Position numbers and translations under genes: made by a program. From assembly GCA_020002185.1 (NCBI GenBank), contig CM034544.1:6905510-6969509 (forward strand): 64,000 nucleotides of DNA, given 5' to 3'. The notes below the pieces were generated by a model that was not told where the DNA came from, ran no database searches, and saw only the letters and a list, made by a program, of their open reading frames with translations. Origin of the DNA: Paraescarpia echinospica. Taxonomy: Eukaryota > Annelida > Polychaeta > Sabellida > Siboglinidae. Each line of letters begins with the position of its first letter. The stretch's first letter is position 1. Below, one piece after another: positions 37,850 through 50,117 of the stretch.

Positions 37850-39290
37850 TCTGTATTATCTGTGTTAGAAAATAAACATATTGATTGATTGACTTGTAAG
37901 CGTGCGGACGTGACCAACGACGAGTAGACCTGGTGCATGTTAAGCGCTGAGGATTTTCAAACGGTAATAACTTAAAAACTATTCAAAATGTCTGGATACA
38001 TCCAGCGACATATTTGTAGATGGCATAATTATCTTTACGATGATATAAAAAGCTATTAAATTCCGCGGCTGGAATTCCACGTACAGCCTTTTGAAATATT
38101 GAGTTCCCCAAGTTCTCTATCCTTCAGTCGAATTTCGAAAATGTCTAAATCTACGAACCATTTCAATGGGCCCGCTAGATCATATGCAACATTTCAACCC
38201 GATACATGCAAAAATGACGGAGATGTGGGTCCACATACAAACAGAGAACGAACTGTTTTATAATAATTATAGATTTAGACCCTCATCACATCTGAACAGT
38301 TTGAAGGTTTGTGTCGCCAAGCAATTATCTCGACCGCAATTTAGATCAGTCAAAAATGCTGAGAACCGCTGCGCTACATACAGCTGTATATAGGGGCCTA
38401 TATGCGTGTGTGTGTGTGTGTGCGCGCGCGCGAGAGTGCATGCGCGTGTGTGTGTGTGACCCTGTGACTTGTTTGTGTATGACATTACGCCCCGTCTTTT
38501 ATCATAATTCTCTATTATAAGTATACTCAGTGTACGTTAACGATAACAGTTGTAACGTTGTAATGCCAGAGCTTGTTTACACTGTCCGTAAAAAACGCTC
38601 TACTTCTAGACGGCTGGGATATGTTTTCTAACTAAACCCCTAAGTCTTTACTTCCATTTTATGAATCATGATGTTACTTCAATTCTAATGATGTGTCTAT
38701 CGTTTGACTAGACTGTTTATTAGGACATTACATTTGTTTGCGGCCAAAAAATAATTTGTGTTCTACCCGTGACAGGAAACTGTGTTCCGAGTAGCATTCG
38801 CCGTTTTTGGTCTACCCGTTTTATTCCTATCCGTGTTTGTTCTATCCGTTTTAATATTATTCGCCTAGGGATATCCGTTTTGGTCGTTTTTTGTTTCTGT
38901 TCAATTAAGCAGTTCTTCGGTAGTAGATAAGTACATTTTAGTTAGCCTGTTATACGAATATGTTTCTGAATTAATTGTTCTGTGGAAATAAACCTCCTTT
39001 ATATTATGTTTGCCTTAGTTTAATTCAATTGGTTTGGGGACCCGCGGAGCACCGCAGGTCACATACAGGCCCTACATAGACGCAGAGGATTGTTTCCAAA
39101 AGTATTCTACGAAACGTTTGTCATGATGTAAATTAACGCATCTATCACGTGATAACGACAAGCCACCATAAACGGACACCAAACACGTGGAGCGTAAGGA
39201 CATCCCATTGTATAATTTGTTGAAATTCTGGCTTCAAGCGTGAAATTTCCTTTCATAAAGTAACACATTGGCGTTAGAACCGGGGGGCTT
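37850..39290. other. Non-coding stretch with a short GT/GC block
   Basis: A GT/GC-rich block lies at 38404-38458. No gene recognised elsewhere. Confidence 0.4.
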
Positions 39291-39654
39291 AATGGGGACT
39301 TAGTCCCCAATAAATTGGATAGGGACTGGAGATAGGATTAGCCCCACCCTACAATATTTTGGGAATGTTGGTGAATTTTCTTGTGCAGCAAGGGGCGATG
39401 CAAATTGATACTTTGGGGAACACCAAGGTGGGTGTTTTGGCGAGCTTCGGGGGAGTGAGTGTAAATCTAGGTTTCTGGAGACCCTGAAGGTGGGTGCTTT
39501 TGGTTGTTTTCAGTCAGCTAAGTATCAATTAAACAGGAAAACAAGCAAAATGTTCACAAGTTAAACTCAGTGAGTTTTATTTTGTAGGAAAACATCTGCA
39601 AAATAATGAACAATTGCCAAAGACTAGGCTTATTACAATAACATAAATACACAC

Positions 39655-40345
39655 TTTGTATATGTGTGTATGTAACCACATGTGTGTGTGTTGGTGTGTC
39701 TCTGTGTGTATGTGTGTCGTGTCCCTGTATCTCGTGTCAGTGTGTCTCTGTGTGTCGTATGAGTGGTCCCTGTGTCTGTCTCATTGTGTCCCTTTGTGTC
39801 AGTGTATCCGTGTGTGTCTGTCTCAGTGTCTTTGTGTCGTGTCAGTGTGTCTCTGTATGTTGTGTCAGTGTGTCATATGAGTGTTTCCCTTTGTGTCAGT
39901 GTATCTCTGTGTGTCTGTGTCAGTGTGTCTCTGTTTCAGTGTCAGTGTGTCCATGTGTGTCGTGTCAGTATGTCCCTGCGTGTCTGTGTATCTCTTTGTG
40001 TCGGTGCATCTTTGTGTACCGGTGTGTCTCTGTGTGTCATATGAGTATGTCCCTGTGTGTCATGTCAGTGTATCTGTGCATGTCAGTGTGTCGCTGCATG
40101 TCAGTGCATCTCGAGTGTCGGTGTGTCTCTGTGTGTAGGTCTCTGTGTCTTCTATGCGAGTGTGTGTCATTGCATCGGTGTGTGTCGGTCTCTGTGTGTC
40201 TGTGTGCCTCTAAGTGTTGGTGTGTGTAAGTGTGCATGTGTGTATTAAGTGTGCATGCATGCACAGACGTTTTTTATGTGTTTATACAAGTGTGTGTGTT
40301 TGCATGTGTTCATGACATGTTTTTGTGAGTGTGCGTGCATGTAAA
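39655..40345. repeat. GTGTCTCTGTGTGTC-type simple-sequence region
   Basis: About 690 bp of tgtgtc, tctgtg and cagtgtgtc words in irregular order. Long Cys-Val-Ser ORFs on the plus strand result from the composition. Confidence 0.9.
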
Positions 40346-41635
40346 TGGAGTAGTAATATACACAATGAATATCACAAAGGCATAATGCACATTTCGTGCA
40401 AAGTAATATTCAAAATGGCTTCCAAAATCACAGGTAACAGCCGCTTCCAATTGGGACGATTATCAATTACACGATATCTGGTTTCATAACCTAGCGACGG
40501 CCCTTGGCGGGCTATACACAACAACTACAAGTATGTGTCGGCGTCTGTTGCAATCACACGAAGAAAACATTCCACTATTTGTTCAGCAAAGCATCTTCCT
40601 CCCGCCAACTGAAGAACTTGCATTATTAATAATTGCTTATTAGTCTCAGGCTTTGGTAGTGGCATAGTCTATCAAAATACTGCTGCATTGTTTGAGTCCC
40701 ACGATAGACATTGCATGACATTCGACTGGTTATAGCCAAGATGATGGCTCATCTTGACGACAAGACAACAAATAAGGGCAATGACGTACAACTAATCATC
40801 TCAATAAACACAGCTAACAGTCTACAGATTCACCTGACATATGTCATGGTTGGCAATTCATTACTACCCACGGTGTCCCGTTCTCACATCCACAGCGTCA
40901 ATGTATGTTAACAAATGTTCCATTCGTTAGGTGGCGCCTCTGTAGCAATTAATATTCACCATGTTACGTAGCGACGTCGAAATAACCACATGCAATATAA
41001 GTTCGTGAGGTGATACGACCACCTTAGAGTAGGCAGAATGACAGTCTTGTAAACGTCACTATCAAACAACACTTATTATACATGGTCAGTGTTCTTGGCA
41101 CACAAATGACATCGCCGATACTAGTGTAACACTTTGAGCAGTTACTATACAACCAATTATCGGCAGTGAGCTTGGCGTGTTTGACCAGATGAGGAAACTG
41201 TTCAGTTGGCAAATGCTTGTGATAGGACTTGACGAGCGTCAACTCCTTGGAGATAACTTTGACTGTCTGTCACAGCTGCACCGTAGTTCAGTGAACTATG
41301 TCTGCACAGCTTCCAGTGCATCGTTGAGTTGCACATGGAATAGGTTGGCTAATACGAGCAGTCTTGCAGTGAGTGCTAAGATCAGTAAGGCACTCTACAA
41401 ACTCCAAGTATTTGGCCCACGGACCGCAGGTTGCCGACCGCTGCCATCGTGGCGGGTGACGGACAGGACAGGCGACGGGTAGACTACAACAGACAAAGTT
41501 CAGTTGTCAAGTATAAGGTGAATGAAGTAGAATGTCCTAAGATGTTTACATCTGTGAACATGAGCCTTCAGACATGTCAAATGTATGTTTTAGCGATAAA
41601 AAGATCTATTACGTGACCTTATTTAACAAGATTGA
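40346..41635. other. Unassigned stretch
   Basis: The plus-strand ORF at 41177-41482 (101 codons) has no domain that I recognise. No repeats seen. Confidence 0.35.
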
Positions 41636-41639
41636 CACC

Positions 41640-43311
41640 CAGAGAGTTAACTCTAGGTGGCAGGTGGACAAGGAAACCCTTTGGCATATCGAAAGTCCAA
41701 TCCTTTTATCTATGTGTATCCCGCCCTTCTGAGGTATGTGTCAATTTTATTTTTAAACATATTCACGCTACTAGCACCCACACAATCAGCAGATAATCTG
41801 TTACATTCATTTACAGTCCTTTGTGAAAATGAGAACTTTCTTATATCTAATCTACACTGCTCCTTTGCTAATGTAATTGCATGTCCTCTAGTCTTCTATC
41901 TTTCTTAACTGAGAAACAAATATTTCTAACAATATTTCCTTAACCATTTATTATTTTAAACACTTTTATCTGATCTCCTCTCAATCTCGTGGTCTCTAGT
42001 GTTGTTAAACCATATTCTTTTAGGCGAATTTCATAACTAAGATCCCTCAGTTTTGGTATCATTTTAGTCGCTCTCCTCTGTACTCTTTCTAGCATATCTA
42101 TGTCCTTCTTGCGATATGGCCTCCACGCTTGTATACAATATTCTAATTGAGGCCTAACTATTGTTTTGTACAGCGGTATTATTAGTTCTTTTTCCTTGTA
42201 CACTATATTTCGCCTAATTAATCCAAGGATTTGATTTCCCTTTGAAGCTTCAATTCCGCACTGCTCTGAAACCTTCATATCAGCACTAATGGTTAACCCT
42301 CAGTTCTTTTCTTTTACAGTAGTACTTAGTACAGTATCCCCCATTGTATATTCTACATCTTCGTTCCCATGTCCTGTGTGGAGGCATTTACATTTCCCAA
42401 AATAGAACAGCATTTGCCATTTTTCAGACTGTTTGATCAACCTGTCAAGATCATTTTGTAAATGCTGTCTATCTTCATCACGTTTAATCCTTCTAAAAAT
42501 GTTTGTATAATCCGCAAATTTCAACACCTTGCTTGTTATTTCATCATCCAAATCGTTGATATATATTAAGAATAATATAGGTCCTAGTACTGATCCCTGT
42601 GGTACCCCACTCAATACCGATTTCCAGTTTGAAGCCTCCCCATCAACTACTACACGTTGTCTTCTGTCAATCAGCCATTTTTCTATCCAGTTTATTATAC
42701 CATTTCTTATGCCATGGGTCTTTAGTTTAAGCAGTAATCTTTGATGTGGTACTTTGTCGAAAGCTTTTTGAAAATCTAAGTACATGATATCTACTGGTGA
42801 TCCTTCATCTACCCACTTAGTGATGTCTTCCAAAAAACATAACTTTTTTATTTGTTATGCATGACTTCTCTTTTAAAAACCCATGTTGAGTTGGGTTTAT
42901 CAAGTTATGTTTAATAAGAAAATCCACCATGTGATCTTTAATTAGTCTTTCTAATAATTTGCAAATCGTTGATGTTAAATTCACTGGTCTATAGTTCTGA
43001 CTTTTTAATAACGGTATAATGTTTGCCTCTTTCCATTCTAAAGGAACCACTCCCCCTTCTAATGACAAATTGAAAACTGTTGCAAGCAGTAAGTTAATTT
43101 GTTCTGCACTTTCCAATAGTAGCTTGGGCGGAATCCCATCCTCTCCAGGTGATTTATTATTCTTCATAGCCCTTATTTTCTTAGCTACCATTTCCGGGGT
43201 TACAATTAACTGTCCTAAATAGTCTGAATCTGCCCCCTCTAATACTGACAGTGAACTAATATCTTCCCTGGTAAACACTGAACTAAAATACTCATTCAGG
43301 TCTTCTGCCAT
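41640..43311 (-). pseudogene. CR1-type LINE ORF2: reverse transcriptase region and C-terminus
   Basis: The minus strand reads an almost complete LINE RT in three frames. The N-terminal part is at 43311-42830 (LNEYFSSVFT, NNKSPGEDGIPPKLL, NYRPVNLTSTICKLLERL, NPTQHGFLKEKSC). The palm is at 42833-42300 (YLDFQKAFDKVPH, LSGVPQGSVLGPILFLIYIND, then FADYTN). The thumb and C-terminus run from 42278 to about 41690 (RPQLEYCIQAWRPY, LERVQRRATKMIP). The first shift, near 42830-42850, sits in an A-rich run. The catalytic FADD box reads FADY, losing one metal-binding aspartate. The element ends near 41640. It is transposition-dead even apart from the frameshifts. Confidence 0.9.
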
Positions 43312-43479
43312 TAAGAATCCCTCTGATATTATATGTCCAGCTCTATCTTCTAGAGGACCGACCTTAACCTGAACTTTCTGTTTGCTTTGAACATATGCAT
43401 AAAAACTCTTGTTGTCATGTTTTATATTACTAGCTAATTGTTGTTCATAGCTTCTCTTTGAATTTCTAATTTCAGCTGT

Positions 43480-44394
43480 AGCTTAGTTAAGTGCTTCTTT
43501 ATAACTGTTGTAGTCTTCATCATTTCCAGTACGTCTATATGACTTCCACATCACTATTTTATACTTAATTTTGCTAATGGCTTCTTTCGATAAGTGTTTT
43601 TTTTTTGACCTCGCCCTTGTTTTTTGAAGGGTACAAATTTATCGACTATGCACTTAATTTCACTCTTTAATATATTCCAGCATTCTGTTGCTGTCTTAAT
43701 TTTAGTGTGTTATTCCAGTCTATCTTTGCTAAATATTTCCTCATGTCCTTAAACCTTCCTTTGTGGAAATGTCTCCTATACTGCTTTTCACTATTCCTTT
43801 CTGATTTTACTTTGATGATGAAATGTATCTGGTTGTGATCACTATTCCCCAGTGGCTCACATATCTTGACATTGTCAACTAATTCATTCTGTGAGGACAA
43901 AACCATGTCTAACACACTCTCACCCCTGGTTGGTTCTAGCACTAGCACATGTTGAGAAAGGAAAGTACTAAAACTAAAAACTTGTGGTCCTCACTCCCCA
44001 TACTCTGTAGAGATTTCCATTGTATATGCCCATGGTTAAAATCCCTCATAATAATACAGTCCCGTTTGCTTACTTCCCTTATAGCGTTTTGTATTTTTTC
44101 ATTCTCTTCTATGCTTATGTTTGGACTTCGATAAACTAACCCAACTGTTAACGTTGAGTTTCTTGTAACTATGTTACACCAAACAGCTTCTTCGCAATCT
44201 GCTTCTCTTTCTAATTTTATTTCATGAGCCTGGATAGATTCTTTAATATATAAAATAACTCCACCTCCATTTCTTCCTATTCTATCTTTCCTAAACATTA
44301 CATATCCTGTCTGTCCCAATTCGGCATCTGATATATCGGTGGTGCTCCAGGATTCGGTTATACCTATTATGTGAGGGTCAATATCTTCTACCAT
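43480..44394 (-). pseudogene. CR1-type LINE ORF2: AP endonuclease region
   Basis: Two minus-strand frames hold the apurinic-like endonuclease. The first (44394-43942) has IIGITESWSTTDISDAE, GGGVILYIKES, VGLVYRSPN and the DFNH box, which reads IMRDFNH where a glycine usually precedes DFN. The second (43948-43667) has the SDHNQIHF box (GNSDHNQIHFII). A frameshift near 43945 separates them. The linker to the RT (43660-43311) has stops. Confidence 0.88.
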
Positions 44395-44572
44395 AATGTT
44401 TAGATCATTTCTTTTGTTTACTATACTCCTTGCATTTAAACAAACACATTTATATCCAGCTTCAGAAGAGTTTTCCAGACTGTTCTTTGCTGATTTATTT
44501 GTGCTGTCTTTATCTATGCCTCCAGTTTCAGGCTTCTCTGTGAGTTCCCCTGTGCATCTAGTTTAAACAGAT

Positions 44573-45738
44573 TCAACCTGTCCCACTGTCAACAGATCGC
44601 AGCAGGTTCTCTGAAAAAACTGCTGCCCACTTTCCACTAAGATGGAAGCCATCTCTCATGTACATACCTTCCCTCCCAACAAAGTATCCCCATAAATCTG
44701 TGAATCCCACCCCCTCTTCTTCACACATCTGCTCAACTAGTTCATTGATCGCCATCCTCTTGCAGTTTCTATACATTGCCCCCTTCCTGGCAAAATTCCT
44801 GAGAGAATAATCTGTTCAACTCTTGTCTTCTTTAGCTTCCTCACTAACTGTCTATACTTCTGTACTATCGCAGTTGTTCCCTCCCTGTCAGCATTATTTG
44901 TTCCTACGTGTACTAGTATAGACCCTCCCTTGCCATGCCGCAATACCTTCTCTACCCTTTCAGTCACACGTTCTATCCTAGCCTCCGGTAGACAAACAAC
45001 GACGTCCTTCCCCTCGCTTAGTGTCTTGTCCGTCTTTCTCATAATGGAGTCGCCCATAAACCCTCTCTTTCCTCATTGCCCCCTCAATCACTGCCTCAGA
45101 GTAGCTCCTTCTCCGGTTTGCATCTGTCTGGTTGTTGTCTTTTACCCCTGTCGTCTTCTCTCCTGTCACATCTCTTCCGATCCATTCTTTCCTGTCATTT
45201 TTTCTCTTGTCACCTTTACTCCTGTCATCGTCCATTTTATCGACTTCTCTTCTATCACATTTGCTCTCACTTCCTTCCGTCCCTTCATCTTTCTTCCCAT
45301 CTCATTTTCTTCTCTCCTCTCTCGTCCCATCTTCCCTCCCTTCTTCTCTACTGTCACCTTCACGCTTGTCACATTTTCTGTCGTAGATTTTCCAAATTCT
45401 TCCCCTCCAATCACCTTCCCTCCTCTCAATCTCCTTTCCTCAGTCTTCTTGCCACTGCTATTCTCCTTCAGTCTTGCAGTATTCCCACCTTTCTCCATGT
45501 CGTCTCTCTCAATTCCACCTGTCTCCTCATTAATTCCCATCTCCATCCCCTTCACAATATCTGTCAACCTAACTATCTCCACCTTCCAACACCCAATGCA
45601 CGGAATGGTGAATCCCTCCTCCATGGTTTCTGCCCATGATTTCCCACAGCCGGACAATGCAAAATCTACCCAGCTGTGGCAATGATCGCACACCAAGTGC
45701 CTTGTCTTGCCGCTTGCAAGGCGCCACATCACTATCAT
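44573..45738 (-). pseudogene. CR1-type LINE ORF1: zinc finger, charged region and SGNH-like esterase
   Basis: CR1-type ORF1 proteins can carry a PHD-like finger and an SGNH/GDSL esterase. Here the finger starts at 45738 (LVCDHCHSWVDF, then CIGC about 20 residues later). A long Lys/Glu-rich region follows to about 45166. The esterase-like part runs from 45057 (MGDSIMRK with the GDS nucleophile elbow, HVGTNNADREG, ILSGILP) and, after a shift near 44770, continues at 44776-44573 (YRNCKRMAINE, MRDGFHLSGKWAAVF with the DxxH box). At least two frameshifts break the ORF. It lies directly upstream of ORF2 in the same orientation. Confidence 0.85.
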
Positions 45739-45739
45739 A

Positions 45740-46660
45740 ATTTATTTAATAATTTATCTAACTTAGTCTTTATAAAGACTGTTTCCTGTGTACTACAGCA
45801 CACTTTATGTTACAGATTTTAATTACATAGCTGACTATCTATCCTATCACGAACGCTAACATTTCCGGTAGTGACCTAATTTAAATACAATCAATTATGT
45901 TACGTTAGGCTGCTTTATTTATTTAGGTTACGCCGCGCCCTAGAGAATACGTAGGACTCTATCTACATAAACAATCTGGAGTTCGCCCGGCTATCGCCCT
46001 TGCTTAATTCTACCTAATCAAAATATCTAGCAAGTACTGGCTTACACAGATATTATCTTATGAAAGGAATTATATGGTTGTTACTTTTTCTCCTATATAT
46101 TCTACCACATAATCAGGTTTGTTAAATCTTGTTTACAACTTATCGAAGGCTAAGTTACCCTATTATCACTCACTAGACTAGTGTTGTAAAATACTTTAAC
46201 TAACTAACTTTAAGCACAGCTGCTACTCAATATGTTTACTGCAACTTTATGAACGATATTAAGGCAAGAATAATACTTATCAATCAGTAATTCCACTTGT
46301 TTATAAACTTTTTTGCACCACCAATTTCTACGATCTATCTCTGCCAAATATAGCCTAGAATCAATGTGGGACCATCTCCTCTGTCCACTCTTACCTACTG
46401 TTTCAAACAGCAACACTACTTACCATGACACGAACTATGAAATCCCTTAAGACCAGAAAAACACCCCATGTGAAATGGTGTTTTTTGACAAAAAATACTA
46501 AAAATGGCTTTTTGCCAGATTATGGAAATGAGATATCTCTGCGAGTAATTATGCTATACAAATCAGATTTTTAAGTGTTGCATTCAGCAGAATCTATTCT
46601 GTGAAAGGATCAGACTTTAACAAAATATATAAATTGTGTGAAAGATATAAGTATATTTGT
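45740..46660. other. Non-coding stretch, probably LINE 5' UTR then host flank
   Basis: The 5' boundary of the LINE is not visible to me. AT-rich sequence follows up to the 204-bp repeat at 46662. Confidence 0.4.
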
Positions 46661-46661
46661 T

Positions 46662-46865
46662 GACTCTGTGTTGTTGCTTGCATAAAAAGTTTTTTGCTCG
46701 CACCAAAAAATTATCAAATTACCAACAAATTATTTTAAAAATAAAAACAAAACATGGAAATATGCTCTGATGATTTCACAATATTTTGTTTGTTACCATG
46801 GAAACAGGGGTCTGGCCACATAGTTCCATATATTTTTTATTCAGTATGATTCATTGAATATTTTG
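46662..46865. repeat. 204-bp direct repeat (left copy) flanking the tyrosine-recombinase retrotransposon
   Basis: Appears identical to 49914-50117. Its first 25 or so bases (gactctgtgttgttgcttgc…) also end the two internal repeats at 49146 and 49938. Its last base abuts the truncated RT frame. Confidence 0.92.
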
Positions 46866-47821
46866 AAGTTATACATGTAATCGATGATTTTCTCCCGCTG
46901 GCATCCTCATTTGAGAAGTGCAATGATGACCTTAGGGCTTTTATCGCAATGTGTGAACAGATTGGGGTACCGCTTGCTCCGGGAAAAACAGTGGGCCCAT
47001 CCACCGCACTCCCTTTTCTGGGTATCATCCTGGATACCGTCCAAATGCATGCTAGACTTCCAGATGATAAGGTTGAAAAAGCTAGGGCATTACTTTTGGG
47101 TTTTCAGTCTAAGCAGACGGTCACACTTAAGGAATTGCAACAGTTAATCGGGGTGCTTTCATTTGCTTCGGCCGTCGTAGTCCCTGGCCGGCCATTTCTC
47201 AGGCGTTTAATCGACCAAACCATGGGTAGGCTTAAACCGCACTATCACATTCGTTTAAACAGACAAACTAAACTTGACCTAGGAGTATGGTTGGAATTTC
47301 TCCAGCATTTTAATGGCAAGGCCTTTTTTCTGGATGAGAAATTTCTGACAGGTGACTACCTCCGACTATACACTGATGCAGCTGGGGGAGTAGGATACGG
47401 GGCACTGTATGGGGCAGAATGGTTTTGTGGTCTCTGGCCGGTGGAGTGGCGTTCATTCAATGTCACGGTTTTGGAGTTGTATCCTATAGTAGCAGCAGTA
47501 CATGTGTGGGGTAATGTTTGGGAGAATAAAAGCGTATGCTTCTTTACGGATAACGAGGCCCTGGTACCTGTGATTAATAACCAGACATCGCAGGAACCCC
47601 ACATCATGGCCCTAGTCCGTCCCCTGGTATTGGCATGTCTGCGGTTTAATATCAACTTTACAGCACGACATATCCCAGGCCGTTTTAACACGCTGGCTGA
47701 TAAACTATCTCGTTCACAGGTGGAAGAGTTCCACGCACTGGCGCCATGGGCGAATGCCAACCCAGTGGAAGTGCCCCACAGTGTGTCCCCAGCCGGCTTA
47801 GACAGTCTTTCAGCAGGTTGA
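46866..47821 (+). pseudogene. Ngaro/DIRS-like retrotransposon: truncated RT and RNase H
   Basis: The open frame begins inside the left 204-bp repeat and enters RT at the catalytic box (VIDDFLPLASS, near 46875-46910). It continues through LAPGKTVGPS and FLGIILDTVQMHARLP, then RNase H (LRLYTDAAGGVGYGALYG, ELYPIVAAVHVWG, CFFTDNEALVPVINNQTS, ARHIPGRFNTLADKLSR) to a stop at 47821. All RT sequence upstream of the YxDD-like box, and any gag, is missing. The recombinase frame overlaps this ORF by about 75 nt, which suggests the two were read from one transcript. Confidence 0.85.
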
Positions 47822-48700
47822 TGGAGGCCTCATTGGCACCATCTTCTCGACTACATTATGAGCATGCATGGAAAAAGTTGGTTGCATTCCATGAGTCATT
47901 ATTTCTCACAACTTGTATGCCTGTTTCTCTACCTATGATGTTGCTATTTATTGCCCACCTCCATGCTACTGGCGCTGCTCCGGCATCCATTGTTTCAACC
48001 GTGTCGGCTATTGCTTATTTCCATAAGACTAATGGTTTTGCCGACCCATCCAATTGTTTCCTGGTAGCTAAGTTGTTAGCAGGTGCGCGTAATCTCGGGT
48101 CAGTGCCTGATGTCCGTCTGCCTGTCACCATACCAGTGCTTGCACGCTGGATACAGGCGTTACCCACGGTGTTTTCATCGCATTACCAGTGTCTCATTCT
48201 CCGGGCAATGATGGTACTCGCCTTCAAAGCGTATCTGCGCATTGGGGAAATGGTGCCTCGGGCCCGGAAGATGGTCCACGGATGTTTGCAGGTGGGCGAC
48301 GTTTTACTGTCAGGAGAGTTGTTCTTTTATGCTTTCCTTCCGGCGCTTTAAACACAGCGCTCGGCAGGGTCCGCAATCTCTCCAGGTCAGAGGCGAATGC
48401 ATACATGGGTCAGCTATCCATCCGGCTGCTTTCCTCCGGGAATTTCAGCAGGCTAGAGGTGCACTTCCAGGTTTGCTCTTTGCGCACCCCGATGGCTCCC
48501 CCATGTTGCGTAGGGAATTTGATGGGTCCCTAAAGAAGCTGTTGGTTTTCTGTGGTTATGAGACTAGCGCCTTTAAGGGGCACAGCTTTCGCATCGGGGC
48601 AGCCACTGCTGCGGCTCTGAGAGGCGAATCAGATGCACAGATCAGGGCGGCAGGTAGATGGACATCGGATGCGTTTAAGAAATACATTAGGATTGCTTGA
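47746..48700 (+). pseudogene. Ngaro/DIRS-like retrotransposon: tyrosine recombinase, one frameshift
   Basis: Such elements integrate circular DNA with a phage-integrase-type tyrosine recombinase instead of a DDE integrase. The first frame (47746-48351) has the SAM-like N-terminal core (HYEHAWKKLVAFH, MMLLFIAHLHATG, STVSAIAYFH) and the first catalytic arginine (AYLRIGEM). A single shift near 48325-48335 leads to the second frame, ending at 48700, with LPGLLFAHPDGSPM, KGHSFRIGAATAA (H-x-x-R), AGRWTSDAFKKYIRI (W and the tyrosine nucleophile). All catalytic residues are present; only the shift disables it. No methylase domain lies between RNase H and recombinase, which favours Ngaro over DIRS proper. 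Confidence 0.85.
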
Positions 48701-48769
48701 ATGAGAGCGTTTGCATTGTCCTTTTACAGTTTTATATTCGTGGGGTGGTCACAGGTTGAGGTGACCGGT

Positions 48770-49146
48770 GGCATAATCGACCCCACTTTTAAGGTTTAGC
48801 CTCAGTTATATATAGTGTAATGCGTCAGCGGGTAGTGTTGGTTTTAGATTTGGTGTGGTTGACTGGTGTGCTTGGCTAGTATTATACTGTGCAGTAGGTC
48901 TATGGTGATTTTAGCAGTAATGACATTGTTTGATATATGATATCATGTATACCAATACTGCTTGTTTTATGTGCCGAAATGTGGGCTCGGTCAACCTGAG
49001 GTACAGGAGACTAGCATGGGCTCAGTCACAGGCCTGGCCTTGGGATGTCGAGCCCACATTTCTCTCTTATCACGTTAATAAATAAACGTCATTCATTTGG
49101 CCTTTTTTCATCACTATATTGGACTCTGTGTTGTTGCTTGCATAAA
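48770..49146. repeat. Internal split direct repeat B1
   Basis: About 377 bp, apparently identical to 49562-49938. It starts ggcataatcgaccccac and ends tgttgcttgcataaa. It includes the non-coding sequence that follows the recombinase. Confidence 0.95.
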
Positions 49147-49561
49147 TGAGAGTATGCTGCACCGGCACGATGCGGCATACGTGTTTTTGTGCGGGCAACA
49201 ATGCAGACAAGTGATGATTGGCCCAGTGGATTATTCTAATTATATGCTAATTCAACTTAGCCGTGGGCGCAAAGGACCAATCAGCGCATAGTAGTAGCGC
49301 GCAGTTGTAGCGCGCGCTAGAAGTTGGCCACTTTGGTTTGAGAGAGCAAACTATTCGGTTGAGTTTTGCGTCCCTCCCATCCCACCCACTTCTATAGAGT
49401 TTAGCATTAATAACACATGTGCATCATTAGTGGAAGAGGGGTCGTCAGCATATCTCAATGCTTTCCCCATTTTCTTAGTTCAGGTGGACAATGTGTTCAC
49501 GGGGTTTTGATGCGGAGACAGCTCGCTTCTCTTCCACTGATGATTTTAGTTAGGTAGGACA
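49147..49561. other. Unique spacer between the two 377-bp repeats (possible A-type leader/promoter segment)
   Basis: About 415 bp, found once, with CpG-rich words (tagcgcgcagttgtagcgcgcgc) and a ccaatcag CCAAT-like box. In Ngaro elements the 3' end has the order B1-A2-B2, and A2 copies the 5' leader. This spacer is in the A2 position, but the matching A1 is absent because the 5' end is truncated. Confidence 0.55.
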
Positions 49562-49938
49562 GGCATAATCGACCCCACTTTTAAGGTTTAGCCTCAGTTA
49601 TATATAGTGTAATGCGTCAGCGGGTAGTGTTGGTTTTAGATTTGGTGTGGTTGACTGGTGTGCTTGGCTAGTATTATACTGTGCAGTAGGTCTATGGTGA
49701 TTTTAGCAGTAATGACATTGTTTGATATATGATATCATGTATACCAATACTGCTTGTTTTATGTGCCGAAATGTGGGCTCGGTCAACCTGAGGTACAGGA
49801 GACTAGCATGGGCTCAGTCACAGGCCTGGCCTTGGGATGTCGAGCCCACATTTCTCTCTTATCACGTTAATAAATAAACGTCATTCATTTGGCCTTTTTT
49901 CATCACTATATTGGACTCTGTGTTGTTGCTTGCATAAA
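49562..49938. repeat. Split direct repeat B2
   Basis: Apparently identical to 48770-49146. It joins directly to the right 204-bp repeat, overlapping it by about 25 bp. Confidence 0.95.
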
Positions 49939-50117
49939 AAGTTTTTTGCTCGCACCAAAAAATTATCAAATTACCAACAAATTATTTTAAAAATAAAAAC
50001 AAAACATGGAAATATGCTCTGATGATTTCACAATATTTTGTTTGTTACCATGGAAACAGGGGTCTGGCCACATAGTTCCATATATTTTTTATTCAGTATG
50101 ATTCATTGAATATTTTG
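49914..50117. repeat. 204-bp direct repeat (right copy)
   Basis: Counterpart of 46662-46865. Followed by AT-rich sequence (gggcaaaagaaatt) unlike anything after the left copy. Confidence 0.92.

Noticed and set aside
39656..40264. 187-aa cysteine-rich ORF resembling a secreted toxin-like peptide
   Set aside because: Cysteines come from tgt in the TGTGTC repeat; there is no signal peptide or fixed cysteine framework.
45076..45685. Plus-strand ORFs of 187-251 aa opposite LINE ORF1
   Set aside because: Shadow of the Lys/Glu-rich ORF1; Ser/Pro/Phe-rich composition is the mirror of that region.
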